Made by a program: the position numbers and the translations under genes. The notes beneath the pieces were generated by a model, which searched no databases, was not told the DNA's origin, and saw only the letters and a list, made by a program, of their open reading frames with translations. DNA of 64,000 nucleotides from Paenibacillus sp. sptzw28. Lineage in GTDB: Bacteria > Bacillota > Bacilli > Paenibacillales > Paenibacillaceae. Positions 52,493 to 62,459 of the stretch are shown here, in pieces; position 1 is the stretch's first letter, and each line of letters begins with the position of its first letter. Location of the stretch: positions 113,501 to 177,500 of the forward strand of contig NZ_CP080545.1 in NCBI RefSeq assembly GCF_019550795.1. The letters are read 5' to 3'.

Positions 52493-53147
52493 TAGAATCA
52501 TCCCTCTTTTTCGATATATATATCAAGAAGATAAGCAAGACTATCATTATTATTGAAATGGCTCCAAAAAACATGGAGTGCCAATCTGAACGATAATAGA
52601 TAAGTACGAAGTAACTCGCAATAATAAGGATCACTAAAGATAAAAACAACTTGTTTTCTCTGGTGAGTTCGACTTTAGCGCGAGGATTATTGGGGACCCA
52701 ATCAATGGAATAATTGAATTTCTTAATGATCACCACGGCTATGAAGGTTATCAGTATTGAACAAGCCGGAACGATATAACCAATCAAATTGCTGTCGTCG
52801 ACCTCTTCAAAGGAAATTAGGCCTGATGCTTGCAAGCTAAAGAAGATAAACATTTGGGCAAACGCATAGCTTACATATGAAACCGTACAAATGATTGAGG
52901 TGTAAAATATCGGAATGCGGAATAGTAACCACACGCAGATCATATATGTAGCGAACTGTACGCCGGGCGACCATATAGTAACCGACACATCGGCTCTGGT
53001 TGCATAGGAGACATTGCCCAGTATAAAAGCAATAAATAAAAGATGCGGTAAGAATCCTGATAATTTAATTCGAAAGAAGGAAAATGTCAACAGCATAATG
53101 ACGATATATTCAGGAGCAGACAACAAGATGAATGAAAAATATGACAT
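52485..53147 (-). CDS. Seven-helix membrane protein, AgrC sensor-like without kinase
   Basis: A 220-residue protein with seven predicted membrane helices (about 10-27, 33-50, 65-78, 80-103, 120-143, 165-185, 190-212) and a short basic cytoplasmic tail KKRDDSND. Topology, size and position before agrB match the N-terminal sensor half of AgrC, but there is no dimerisation/phosphoacceptor or ATPase domain, and no kinase gene follows. It may be a receptor or an anti-activator holding the LytTR protein at the membrane. It is the promoter-proximal gene of the operon. Alternative: a transporter-like protein of unknown role. Confidence 0.75.
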   Translation of the reverse strand: MSYFSFILLSAPEYIVIMLLTFSFFRIKLSGFLPHLLFIAFILGNVSYATRADVSVTIWSPGVQFATYMICVWLLFRIPIFYTSIICTVSYVSYAFAQMFIFFSLQASGLISFEEVDDSNLIGYIVPACSILITFIAVVIIKKFNYSIDWVPNNPRAKVELTRENKLFLSLVILIIASYFVLIYYRSDWHSMFFGAISIIMIVLLIFLIYISKKRDDSND

Positions 53148-53195
53148 TTCGACATACCCCTTTAATTGATTACAAATCTCTATTGTTTCTTTAAA

Positions 53196-53222
53196 TATAC
53201 AAAAAGTCTATCAAATTGTATA
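53196..53222 (-). promoter_or_regulatory. Upstream region of the agr-like operon with inverted repeat
   Basis: TATACAA (53196-53202) and TTGTATA (53216-53222), 13 bases apart, in a very AT-rich leader 50-75 bases before the first gene. TATACA / TATATT with 17-base spacing within it could be a weak promoter; LytTR-type regulators would prefer direct repeats, which I do not see clearly. Confidence 0.45.
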
Positions 53223-53290
53223 TATAATTTTGTCTCTTTTTCCTTATTATCAGGTACTCCGGACTCACAGGTTTTTTCGTAATTAATTAC

Positions 53291-53333
53291 AAAAAGGGCG
53301 TTTTCGACCCTATTAGTCCAAAAACGCCCTTTT
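53291..53333. terminator. Bidirectional terminator of the lipoprotein gene
   Basis: AAAAAGGGCGTTTT / AAAACGCCCTTTT stem with a 15-base loop; separates the lipoprotein transcript from the agr-like operon. Confidence 0.85.
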
Positions 53334-53386
53334 GGGTAGTTCTTTGAGCTCTTAAGCTATTTGACTATGCCGGCACACGGACCTAT

Positions 53387-54466
53387 TTACATCCCGGACA
53401 TATCTGACATTCCGAGCATTTGCTGCAGCTGCTCCAGCGGTACGGCATCCTTCGGAAGTCCATACTCGAATTTCACGGCTTCGTTAATATCGCTATACGA
53501 CATCGTTAGATGTGCGGCGAACTTCGTTGTATCGGCACCATCGACAAAGTCCAGGTTCATTCTTACATCTTGGTAGGTAAGATAACCGTCTTGAATACCG
53601 CCCGTCACCGTGAACTCATTCACTTTGAGGTTTTTCTTTATATCCTCGATTGCTGTTTTAACTTCGCCGTCTTCTTTGCCGGCCAGTTCTTTCTTAGCCG
53701 TTTCCAAATCTTCCTTCTTTAACTGAAAAGTCTTCATGTATTCTTCATTGTTCAGAAGTAAATCAATCATTTGAGGTAGGACTTTATCAATAATGGCTGT
53801 AACCGCTTGATCGAAGTTTTGCCCGTTGATCGCGAACCGTACAAATTGATCCTCTTTATAACCTTCCGGCAGACCTTTTACTTCTTCCGCTTTAGGCTCA
53901 CTGAAGTACGTTTTCTCATCAAAATTATCGAATAAGGTTTTAAGCAGGTCTTGAGTCAGCTTTTGCGTTGTCGCCGTGTCCGGAACCGCTGCTCCGTTTT
54001 CTCCCGCCAGCTTCTTCAGATCAATTTCAACGAATTTACCGGCAATCGCCTCCGGAATCGGCAAGCCTGGAATTTGCGGCACTTTGATCCATATTTTTTC
54101 TTTCGTTATGACGATGGGAATTGTCAAATTGAATTTCATATCATCACTGCCAAGCGACATATCCAGCGTAATTTCTGCCTGCTCCGGCTCGGACTGCATC
54201 ACTCCGTGCATATTAATGGCAGCGCCTTTCATGAAGCCCGCAATTGCAGCTGCAGCCGCTGCATTGTTCGAATCAGCGCCTGCGCTATCCGGTATACGAA
54301 CATCGTCGATTACGAACGATCCTTTAAATGATAAGGACTTGACGTCCTTCATCTTCGTCAATGCCGATATAATCGCTTCTTTCGGCGGTTTTGCGTTGCT
54401 GCAGCCTGCCATAATCAACAGGACAACGGCCAGCACTGCATATACCCCTATTCTGATGGTTTTCAT
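53387..54466 (-). CDS. Lipoprotein, LolA/LppX-like fold suspected
   Basis: A 359-residue lipoprotein with signal and lipobox LIMAGC (Cys near residue 22). The mature part has many beta strands with the feel of DUF6612/LppX_LprAFG proteins: SLSFKGSFVIDD, EITLDMSLGSDDMKFNL, IWIKVPQIPGLPIPE and YLTYQDVRMNLDFV. Such folds bind lipids or act as spore-associated lipoproteins; function here unknown. Helical inserts rich in Ala (about 66-80) and Lys/Glu (about 250-275) occur. ATG 54466 follows GGGGGG. Monocistronic. Confidence 0.85.
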   Translation of the reverse strand: MKTIRIGVYAVLAVVLLIMAGCSNAKPPKEAIISALTKMKDVKSLSFKGSFVIDDVRIPDSAGADSNNAAAAAAIAGFMKGAAINMHGVMQSEPEQAEITLDMSLGSDDMKFNLTIPIVITKEKIWIKVPQIPGLPIPEAIAGKFVEIDLKKLAGENGAAVPDTATTQKLTQDLLKTLFDNFDEKTYFSEPKAEEVKGLPEGYKEDQFVRFAINGQNFDQAVTAIIDKVLPQMIDLLLNNEEYMKTFQLKKEDLETAKKELAGKEDGEVKTAIEDIKKNLKVNEFTVTGGIQDGYLTYQDVRMNLDFVDGADTTKFAAHLTMSYSDINEAVKFEYGLPKDAVPLEQLQQMLGMSDMSGM

Positions 54467-54555
54467 ATCTATTTCCCCCCCATTTTTTCAAGCATCTCTC
54501 ATTCTAACCCATCTTCTCCAATTCGGGAAGTGGAAAATCGATCATTGCCTGCAAG

Positions 54556-54589
54556 AAAAAACCTCCCTTGTCCCAGTGGACAAAGGAGG
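54556..54589 (-). terminator. Terminator of the sspP operon
   Basis: On the minus strand CCTCCTTTGTCC / GGACAAGGGAGG followed by TTTTTT. Confidence 0.85.
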
Positions 54590-54625
54590 CCGAATTAAGT
54601 GTAATCAGCTTTCGCATGGGAGGCG

Positions 54626-54781
54626 TTAGCCTTCCCCGTTGTTATGGCGGGAATGGTTCTGCTGCTTCGTTTTTTTCGAGCCTGATAACGGCTCTTGAGG
54701 CTCGGAATGGTGATTTTTTGCTTGTTCCACTTGTGCATCAGTATCCGGATTAGGGACTGGAATACTTTTGGGCTTACTCAT
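54626..54781 (-). CDS. sspP: Small acid-soluble spore protein P-like
   Basis: A 51-residue hydrophilic peptide. The stretch PQEPLSGSKKTKQQNHSR matches the B. subtilis SspP core PEPLSGSKKVKNRNHTR. SspP is a minor forespore protein. The ATG at 54781 follows AGGAGGTG. A gene for another 58-residue hydrophilic peptide ends 25 bases upstream, and a terminator follows, so this is the last gene of a small operon. Too short for most automatic calls. Confidence 0.85.
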   Translation of the reverse strand: MSKPKSIPVPNPDTDAQVEQAKNHHSEPQEPLSGSKKTKQQNHSRHNNGEG

Positions 54782-54806
54782 ATTGCACCTCCTGTCTGAT
54801 CATCGA

Positions 54807-54983
54807 TTAGCTGTGTGGATGAGACAAATCGGTTGGTTCATCATGGTTCAGCAGGTCTTGGTGGCGACGGTCGTTAGTGTCCTGCTGGAGCTGCTGTGCT
54901 TGGTGCCTGTTAACCGCATCTGTATCCAAAGCCTTAACGACATTGCTCAAGTTTTTATCTGGCGTTTCATTTTTATTTGTCAT
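54807..54983 (-). CDS. Small hydrophilic protein of unknown function
   Basis: A 58-residue, His/Gln/Asp-rich peptide, MTNKNETPDKNLSNVVKALD..., with one probable helix (VVKALDTDAVNRHQAQQLQQ) and a polar tail. No Cys, no hydrophobic segment. It precedes sspP by 25 bases on the same strand and so may be a spore component. The ribosome site (GGAAGG) is about 13 bases from the ATG, longer than ideal. No known family recognised. Confidence 0.6.
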   Translation of the reverse strand: MTNKNETPDKNLSNVVKALDTDAVNRHQAQQLQQDTNDRRHQDLLNHDEPTDLSHPHS

Positions 54984-55036
54984 CAATTGTAAAACCCTTC
55001 CTTCCTTGTGGTTATTAGGTACTGCTTCTTTTGAGA

Positions 55037-55384
55037 TTAAGCATTAGTCACCACATGGAGAGTCTGCGCGCATTCGTGCAAATGTCTGATGCAATCCTGC
55101 ACCAGCTGTTGAATGATGTCGTTTCTTTCGTCAACCGTACGTCCGCCTTTCTCAACATCAATGAATGTTACGTTTATTTCACGGCGGTCCATATATTCGA
55201 CTTTGAAATCCAAGCTGTACATTTGGTGCCCTGCGGTATGAATGGTAATGCGCAGCGTCTCCGGATCAGCTTCATCCGCCTGTACGGATGCCCGGCTCGT
55301 TTCAGGAATATGATTGGGCAGTGCTTGCTGCCATAGTTCGACTAACCGGTGCTGTTCAATCCGCAGCTCATCGCCTTTACTCAT
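55037..55384 (-). CDS. Hypothetical protein
   Basis: A 115-residue soluble protein, MSKGDELRIEQHRLVELWQQ..., with a helix, a four-stranded beta section (LRITIHTAGHQMYSLDFKVEYM, INVTFIDVEKGG) and a terminal helix (IIQQLVQDCIRHLHECAQTL). I do not recognise a family. ATG 55384 follows GGAGGTGG. The sspP gene pair lies 53 bases downstream with no terminator between, so co-transcription is possible and would suggest a sporulation role. Confidence 0.75.
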   Translation of the reverse strand: MSKGDELRIEQHRLVELWQQALPNHIPETSRASVQADEADPETLRITIHTAGHQMYSLDFKVEYMDRREINVTFIDVEKGGRTVDERNDIIQQLVQDCIRHLHECAQTLHVVTNA

Positions 55385-55458
55385 CGTTAAACCACCTCCA
55401 TGCCGATAATATGCGGTTGAGGCGGCATTTTTATGCGGCTAACGTGAGAAGTGGACAC

Positions 55459-55490
55459 AAAAAAACGCCCTGCGCTTAAACGCCTGGACG
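55459..55490 (-). terminator. Probable terminator of tRNA-Ser
   Basis: An imperfect hairpin (CGTCC...GGGCG) followed on the minus strand by TTTTTTT. Confidence 0.5.
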
Positions 55491-55510
55491 CTGTTCATTT
55501 TAATAATAAC

Positions 55511-55599
55511 TGGCGGAGAGGGTGGGACTCGAACCCACGTGGGCTTGCACCCTAACGGTTTTCAAGACCGCCCCGTTATGACCGCTTCGGTACCTCTCC
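55511..55599 (-). tRNA. tRNA-Ser (TGA)
   Basis: On the minus strand: acceptor GGAGAGG / CCTCTCC, anticodon loop CTTGAAA giving TGA, a long variable arm typical of tRNA-Ser, T-loop GGTTCGAGTCC and encoded CCA. It lies 92 bases downstream of serS, as in B. subtilis. Confidence 0.96.
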
Positions 55600-55690
55600 A
55601 TATGAATGGTCACTTTTTAACGTGACAACTAGAATTGTACCACAGGCCAAAAAGGATAAGCAACTCCAATTTTGACCTGTGCTGCACAAT

Positions 55691-56974
55691 TTATCTTCGA
55701 TGTGCGATAACCGCGAGTCCGCCCATATACGGACGAAGCGCTTCCGGTACAATAACCGTACCGTCGGCTTGCTGGTAGTTCTCAAGAATCGCCGCTACTG
55801 TCCGGCCCACCGCAAGCCCGGAACCATTGAGCGTATGGACGAATTCCGGCTTGCTCTTGGAATCGCGGCGGAACCGGATATTGGCCCTGCGCGCCTGAAA
55901 GTCCTCAAAGTTGGAGCAGGATGAGATTTCACGGTACGTCCCGCCGCTTGGAAGCCATACCTCAAGGTCATATGTTTTGGCCGCGGAAAAGCCCATATCC
56001 CCGGTGCACAGCGCGAGAACCCGGTAAGGCAGGTCAAGCAGCTGCAGAACCTTCTCCGCGGTTTGTGTCAACGACTCAAGCTCCTCGTAAGAATCGTCCG
56101 GCTTACAGAGCTTCACCAGTTCGATTTTATTAAATTGATGCTGACGGATCAAACCGCGCGTGTCGCGTCCGGCCGCTCCCGCTTCAGAACGGAAGCAAGC
56201 GCTGTATGCGACAAAATATTTGGGCAAATCCTCCATCGCCAATATTTCGTCACGGTGTATGTTCGTGACCGGGACTTCCGCAGTCGGGATGAGGTAATAA
56301 TCAGTCTCCGCAAGCTTGAACAGGTCTTCCTCGAATTTCGGCAGCTGCCCGGTACCCATTAGACTATCGCGGTTCACGATATAAGGCGGCAGCAGCTCTT
56401 CATAGCCATGTTGATCGCTATGTAAGTCCATCATGAAGTTAATTAGCGCACGCTCAAGGCGAGCCCCTAAACCGCGGTAGAACACGAAGCGCGAGCCTGT
56501 CACTTTGCCAGCCGCCTCGAAATCAAGGATGCCAAGCTCCTGTGCAAGTTCCCAGTGCGCCTTCGGCTCAAAGCCTAAAGGCTTTACTTCACCGATGCGG
56601 CGAATTTCAACATTATCTTCTTCAGATGCTCCCACAGGTACGCTCTCGTGAGGAATATTCGGTATTGCAAGGGTGAGCTCCGCAATCTCGGCCTCAACCG
56701 TGCGAATCGCCTCATCCAAAGACTTGATGCGGTCACCCACGTCGCGCATCTCGACAATAAGCGTCTCAGCGTCACCACCGCTCTTTTTAAGCTTGGCCAC
56801 TTCCTGCGATACGGTATTGCGCCGGTTTTTCAGCTGCTCGCTCTCCTGAAGCAAATCCCGCCATCTAGCGTCCATTGCGGGAAATTCGCTGATCAGTTCC
56901 ACCGGTTTACCCCGGCGATTAAGCGCTTGTTCCACTTTATCATAAGCGTTTCTTAACAATTTAACGTCCAGCAC
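55691..56974 (-). CDS. serS: Seryl-tRNA synthetase
   Basis: A 427-residue class II synthetase. The N-terminal coiled-coil arm covers about 1-105, motif 2 reads [21 protein letters not shown] and motif 3 [19 protein letters not shown] (regions); [15 protein letters not shown] binds serine. It starts at GTG 56974; GAGGGG lies about 11 bases before it. The gene follows pdxT after a terminator, so it needs its own promoter, which I cannot place. No T-box is visible. tRNA-Ser lies just downstream. Confidence 0.96.
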   Translation of the reverse strand: MLDVKLLRNAYDKVEQALNRRGKPVELISEFPAMDARWRDLLQESEQLKNRRNTVSQEVAKLKKSGGDAETLIVEMRDVGDRIKSLDEAIRTVEAEIAELTLAIPNIPHESVPVGASEEDNVEIRRIGEVKPLGFEPKAHWELAQELGILDFEAAGKVTGSRFVFYRGLGARLERALINFMMDLHSDQHGYEELLPPYIVNRDSLMGTGQLPKFEEDLFKLAETDYYLIPTAEVPVTNIHRDEILAMEDLPKYFVAYSACFRSEAGAAGRDTRGLIRQHQFNKIELVKLCKPDDSYEELESLTQTAEKVLQLLDLPYRVLALCTGDMGFSAAKTYDLEVWLPSGGTYREISSCSNFEDFQARRANIRFRRDSKSKPEFVHTLNGSGLAVGRTVAAILENYQQADGTVIVPEALRPYMGGLAVIAHRR

Positions 56975-57030
56975 GAGCAGGTAAACCCCTCTCTAAGTGT
57001 CTTTCCTTGCACGAAAGCTCTCATATTTGG

Positions 57031-57056
57031 AAAAAAGACTGCAGTTCGCAGTCTTT
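57031..57056 (-). terminator. Terminator of the pdxST operon
   Basis: AAAGACTGC / GCAGTCTTT stem with a five-base loop followed on the minus strand by TTTTTT. Confidence 0.88.
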
Positions 57057-57060
57057 AGGG

Positions 57061-57648
57061 TTAAGATTTGGCCGCATCGGCAGCTTCTTTCGCCATTTCA
57101 AGAAAATACGAATGGAGGCGATAGTCGTCGGTCAGTTCAGGATGGTACGAGGAAACCAACAAATGGCCCTGCCTAGCCGTCACGATTTCTCCTTTGTAGG
57201 TAGAGAGCACTTCTACACTTGGCGCGACTTCCTTGATAAGCGGCGCACGAATGAATACCGCCCTTACAGGTTCCTCTATTCCTTTTACCGTTAAATCGGT
57301 CTCAAAGCTCTCCCGCTGCCGGCCGAATGCATTACGCGCCACCGTCATATCCATCAGCTGCAAATGTGCCTCTTCCTGGCCTTCAATTCGTTCAGCTAAT
57401 ACGATAAGACCTGCGCAAGTACCAAAAATGGGTTTACCATTATCAGAAAAGCTGCGAACGGCATCCATGAATCCATACTTGCGCATAAGCTTGCCGATTG
57501 TCGTGCTCTCCCCGCCGGGAATAATAAGACCATCCAGATCGTCAAGCTGCTCGGTATGCTTGACCGAAACCGGCTGGCCGCCCGCCGCAGTAATACTGCG
57601 AAGATGTTCAGCCACGGCACCCTGCAGCGCCAATACCCCGATCTTCAT
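57061..57648 (-). CDS. pdxT: Pyridoxal 5'-phosphate synthase glutaminase subunit
   Basis: A class I glutamine amidotransferase of 195 residues from MKIGVLALQG. The oxyanion region is PGGESTT, the nucleophile Cys is in GTCAGLIVLAE, and His-Glu are in SYHPELTDD. It supplies ammonia to PdxS. In-frame ATGs at 57654 and 57663 are alternative starts; 57654 is equally plausible. It lies 31-73 bases downstream of pdxS in the same operon and ends at a terminator. Confidence 0.95.
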   Translation of the reverse strand: MKIGVLALQGAVAEHLRSITAAGGQPVSVKHTEQLDDLDGLIIPGGESTTIGKLMRKYGFMDAVRSFSDNGKPIFGTCAGLIVLAERIEGQEEAHLQLMDMTVARNAFGRQRESFETDLTVKGIEEPVRAVFIRAPLIKEVAPSVEVLSTYKGEIVTARQGHLLVSSYHPELTDDYRLHSYFLEMAKEAADAAKS

Positions 57649-57721
57649 CGTCATCGTGTTCATGCCTTCTTTCCACCATCCACGCTGCATCTATATCGAA
57701 TTCTCGGGCAATGCTTTAATT

Positions 57722-58603
57722 TTACCAACCGCGGTCCTGCATCCGCTGCGAAGGCTCCAGCTTGGAGATTTCAATGCCCTTCATTGGTGCGCCAAGGTTT
57801 TTCGACACTTCAGCAATCAGCTTGTAGTCCGTATAATGAGTAGTCGCCTCTACAATTGCACGTGCAAACTTCTCCGGGCTGTCCGATTTGAAAATACCCG
57901 AGCCGACGAATACGCCATCAGCGCCGAGATGCATCATAAGGGCCGCATCAGACGGAGTCGCTACGCCGCCGGCTGCGAAGTTAACGACCGGCAGCTTACC
58001 GGTTTCATGCACATCGAGAAGTAAATCGTACGGCACGCCGAGGTTTTTGGCTTCTGCGTATAATTCATCCTTCGACAAGCTCTGCACCTTGCGGATTTGT
58101 CCTGTAATAAGACGCATATGACGAACCGCTTCCACGATGTTGCCTGTTCCGGGCTCGCCTTTAGTCCGCATCATAGCCGCTCCTTCTTGAATACGGCGCA
58201 GAGCTTCGCCAAGATCCTTCGCGCCGCAAACGAACGGTACCGTGAAGTCACGCTTGTCGATGTGGAACACCTCGTCGGCCGGCGTCAGCACTTCGCTTTC
58301 ATCAATGTAATCGGCTCCGAGTGCTTCCAGCACCTTCGCTTCTACATAATGTCCGATACGGGCTTTAGCCATAACCGGAATTGAGACAACTTTCATTACT
58401 TCCTCCAAAACCGTCGGGTCAGCCATACGGGCAACTCCGCCCGCTGCACGGATATCGGATGGTACGCGCTCAAGCGCCATAACGGCAGTCGCACCTGCAG
58501 CCTCGGCGATTTTCGCTTGTTCGGCGTTCATAACGTCCATAATGACGCCGCCCTTTTGCATTTCAGCCATACCGCGTTTTACACGCGATGTTCCTGTTTC
58601 CAT
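57722..58603 (-). CDS. pdxS: Pyridoxal 5'-phosphate synthase synthase subunit
   Basis: A 293-residue TIM-barrel enzyme making PLP from ribose 5-phosphate, glyceraldehyde 3-phosphate and ammonia. Conserved blocks are [35 protein letters not shown] (catalytic Lys), [18 protein letters not shown] and [12 protein letters not shown] 58603 follows AGGAGG. A sigma-A promoter, whose -35 overlaps a TGTCGAA Spo0A-box match, lies about 100 bases upstream. First gene of pdxS-pdxT. Confidence 0.97.
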   Translation of the reverse strand: METGTSRVKRGMAEMQKGGVIMDVMNAEQAKIAEAAGATAVMALERVPSDIRAAGGVARMADPTVLEEVMKVVSIPVMAKARIGHYVEAKVLEALGADYIDESEVLTPADEVFHIDKRDFTVPFVCGAKDLGEALRRIQEGAAMMRTKGEPGTGNIVEAVRHMRLITGQIRKVQSLSKDELYAEAKNLGVPYDLLLDVHETGKLPVVNFAAGGVATPSDAALMMHLGADGVFVGSGIFKSDSPEKFARAIVEATTHYTDYKLIAEVSKNLGAPMKGIEISKLEPSQRMQDRGW

Positions 58604-58699
58604 TGTTCATATCCTCCTAATATTTTCTGCAATAGTTCCACGTAACGCCCAAATATATTTGTTTACTTCCTTGGATATCCGGACTAGTTCTAACCAAAT

Positions 58700-58728
58700 A
58701 TTTTACAGCATCCAAACACATTCGACAA
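58700..58728 (-). promoter_or_regulatory. pdxST promoter with overlapping Spo0A-box match
   Basis: TTGTCG (58723-58728), 17 bases, TAAAAT (58700-58705); TGTCGAA on the minus strand covers 58721-58727. Confidence 0.7.
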
Positions 58729-58763
58729 CTAGTAATTCATAGTGGAGCGCTCGGCATTATCCT

Positions 58764-60050
58764 TTAAAATAAATTGACAATCCCTTTAAACAATCCGGCA
58801 AAGAAATCTCCGATCGAGCGGAACATCAAACGCCACCAGCTCGCCTTATCCACATCTTCCGATGCAATCAGATTAACTGTATTCTGAATCGACTTTCCGG
58901 TGTCCGGGTCTTTATAGGCGAAAGTAACTGTTCCAACGACTTGACCTTGTTTGATCGGGGCCACCAGTTGATCCTCGCCTTTGAGCGAAATATTCGTCTG
59001 CTCGATGTTCGGCTCGACCCCCTTCTTCACCAGGAACGAGACATCGTTTGCCGTCACAATCGGAACTTGCTTGGAAACGCCTTTCTTTATTTTTACCGAC
59101 TCTGCGTTTTTTACCACCGTTTTCGGCGCAACAACCGTTTTCCGTTCAAAATTATTAAATCCATAATCGAACAGCTTTGCCGTTTCCAAGAAACGCGCTT
59201 CCTTTGACGAGGTTCCCATCACGACTGAGATAAGTCTCATATCGCCACGTTTTGCCGTCCCGGTAAAGCAGTAGCCGGCCGCTCCGATATAGCCGGTTTT
59301 CATTCCATCTACACCCGGATAAGCAAACTTCTTGAGAGCTTGAACGTTTTTATTCGATTCCAGCATCCAATTCCAGTTTATCATTGGGTTTTTATCACGT
59401 TCACGAAATTTGTAAGAAGGTATTTTCGAGTAGTCCAAAAACTCGGGATGCTTCAAAAGTAATATTCTAGCAAATTTAGCCAGATCCGCGGCAGAAATAA
59501 CCGTTGTGTCGGTTAGTCCCGTAGCAGTTGTAAAATGGGCGGAATTCAGTCCCAGCGATTTTGCCGTTTCATTCATTTTTTGCACGAAACCTTGTTCGGT
59601 GCCGCCGATATGGTCGGCCAGCGCAACCGTAGCGTCATTCGCGGAGCCCACAGCCATCGCTATGTATAAATCTTTGACCGTATGCTTATCCCCTTCGGCC
59701 AAATAGATTTGGGAGCCATCTGCAGGTGTTGAGGCGGCTGCTTTTGTCGCAGTTACGATATCGTCCCATTTGAGACGACCTGATTTAATTTCGTCCAGCA
59801 CAATATATTCTGTCATCATCTTCGTCATACTGGCAGGGGGGTGGGGGGTATCCTGATCAACCTGATAAAGTACTTGTCCTGTATCCACATCAATCAGAAT
59901 CGCCGACGATACCTCTAAACCTAGCGTATTTGGCGTATACGATTTTGCGGCATATGCCGCTGTCGAACCTAATGTCATAGCAAACAGCCAACCGACCAAC
60001 ATAGCGGAAACTGCCGATACAAGACGTACCGGTCTCTTGTTCGCTTTCAA
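58764..60050 (-). CDS. dacA: D-alanyl-D-alanine carboxypeptidase (PBP5)
   Basis: A 428-residue secreted PBP. The signal peptide ends at AAYAAKS; SxxK is SMTK in PPASMTKMM, SxN is SAN in VGSANDATVA, and KTG is in DGMKTGYIGAAG. A C-terminal beta domain and an amphipathic anchor (RLMFRSIGDFFAGLFKGI) end the protein. Translation begins at TTG 60050 after GAAGGAG; an upstream in-frame extension would cross the promoter region. It trims terminal D-Ala from peptidoglycan stems. Monocistronic, just downstream of guaB. Confidence 0.95.
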   Translation of the reverse strand: MKANKRPVRLVSAVSAMLVGWLFAMTLGSTAAYAAKSYTPNTLGLEVSSAILIDVDTGQVLYQVDQDTPHPPASMTKMMTEYIVLDEIKSGRLKWDDIVTATKAAASTPADGSQIYLAEGDKHTVKDLYIAMAVGSANDATVALADHIGGTEQGFVQKMNETAKSLGLNSAHFTTATGLTDTTVISAADLAKFARILLLKHPEFLDYSKIPSYKFRERDKNPMINWNWMLESNKNVQALKKFAYPGVDGMKTGYIGAAGYCFTGTAKRGDMRLISVVMGTSSKEARFLETAKLFDYGFNNFERKTVVAPKTVVKNAESVKIKKGVSKQVPIVTANDVSFLVKKGVEPNIEQTNISLKGEDQLVAPIKQGQVVGTVTFAYKDPDTGKSIQNTVNLIASEDVDKASWWRLMFRSIGDFFAGLFKGIVNLF

Positions 60051-60109
60051 CGTCTTCTCTCCTTCTCCCTCGAATCGTCCATTGCTTATTGTAACATACG
60101 GAGCGCATT

Positions 60110-60155
60110 TGAAAAAAGAAGGCAGGGAAAACGGTGGTTTCACCATCTCCCTGCC
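60110..60155 (-). terminator. Terminator of guaB
   Basis: GGCAGGGA / TCCCTGCC outer stem with an inner GGTG / CACC pair; the minus strand continues TTCTTTTTTC. The T-run overlaps the probable -35 region (TTTTCA) of dacA, whose -10 is TACAAT. Confidence 0.8.
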
Positions 60156-60229
60156 TGGATACGAACCCTATTGTCTAGGAGTCTATCAGACCAAAGGACC
60201 CTCTATTTGATGGACTTTTGCGGATTTTC

Positions 60230-61702
<1,473 letters not shown>

Positions 61703-61773
61703 TCAATGTTTTTCCAGCAAAATCGGGCTTTCTAACATAAAACGTTTGATTCGCCTCGCGTATATTATTGCAA

Positions 61774-61802
61774 TAGTAGCAGAGGGGGTGGGGGCTGTCA
61801 AG
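61774..61802 (-). promoter_or_regulatory. Promoter of guaB
   Basis: TTGACA (61797-61802), 17-base C-rich spacer, TACTAT (61774-61779). Confidence 0.8.
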
Positions 61803-62162
61803 ATTTTGACTTGCGGGCATTTTTGTCGATTTTTCGAACGGTATTTATATCTGCAAGTTGGACTCCAAAGCAGGAATTCATTAACTCCTTACTCCTTTGC
61901 AGCCTGGATTTGTTTTTGTACTCGCGTGAAGTTATACCGTTGATTAGGGTGTACCAAAGAAGCTGTACAGCTTTGTAACCACTGATGAATTTCGGCGGTA
62001 TTAACCTACACTTTGGTGAGAATCATAATTTGACGCTAAACATCGACATCACCTGCCGCATGATTAAACAGGCATCCTCTGCTCTTAGTATGAGCTTACC
62101 GCTTCATCCGATTGTAAAAGACTTGTCTCCAGAAGTGGGCATGTTTGGAGACAATTAATTTG
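61803..62162. other. Gene-free gap between guaB and the rRNA operon
   Basis: I find no convincing gene here; one open minus-strand frame of about 65 codons lacks a start and any family resemblance. A perfect inverted repeat TTGTCTCCA (62123-62131) / TGGAGACAA (62146-62154) could be a second rrn terminator (followed on the minus strand by GTCTTTT). Confidence 0.6.
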
Positions 62163-62199
62163 AACAACAAAAAACCGACCGCAAAAATGCAGTCGGTTT
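62163..62199 (-). terminator. rRNA operon terminator
   Basis: AAACCGACTGCA / TGCGGTCGGTTT stem; the minus strand continues TTTTTTGTTG after 5S. Confidence 0.88.
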
Positions 62200-62204
62200 C
62201 TCGT

Positions 62205-62321
62205 GCTTGGCAGCGTCCTACTCTCCCAGGACCCTGCGGTCCAAGTACCATCGGCGCTGGAGGGCTTAACGGTCGTGTTCGGGATGGGAACGCGTGGTTC
62301 CCCTCCGCCATCGCCACCAAA
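62205..62321 (-). rRNA. 5S ribosomal RNA
   Basis: The minus strand gives the Gram-positive 5S pattern TTTGGTGGCGATGGCGGAGG ... CCCATCCCGAACACG ... GTACTTGGACC ... GGGAGAGTAGGACGCTGCC. Ends are approximate. Confidence 0.93.
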
Positions 62322-62459
62322 CAGGATTTTTGGTTGCCCCAAAAATCAGTTCAAAGCGGTTGCGCCTTGAAAACTGGATACAAACGGTTGTGAAACCCCT
62401 TTAGTCTTACGTTAACCTAAGAGCAGCGTGCGAAGTGAACGTTCAGGTGAACGTTCGTA

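Noticed and set aside
52485..53147. Full AgrC histidine kinase
   Set aside because: The frame closes after the seventh helix and the downstream sequence is AgrB. No histidine-kinase motifs occur in any frame here, so this is not a frameshifted AgrC.
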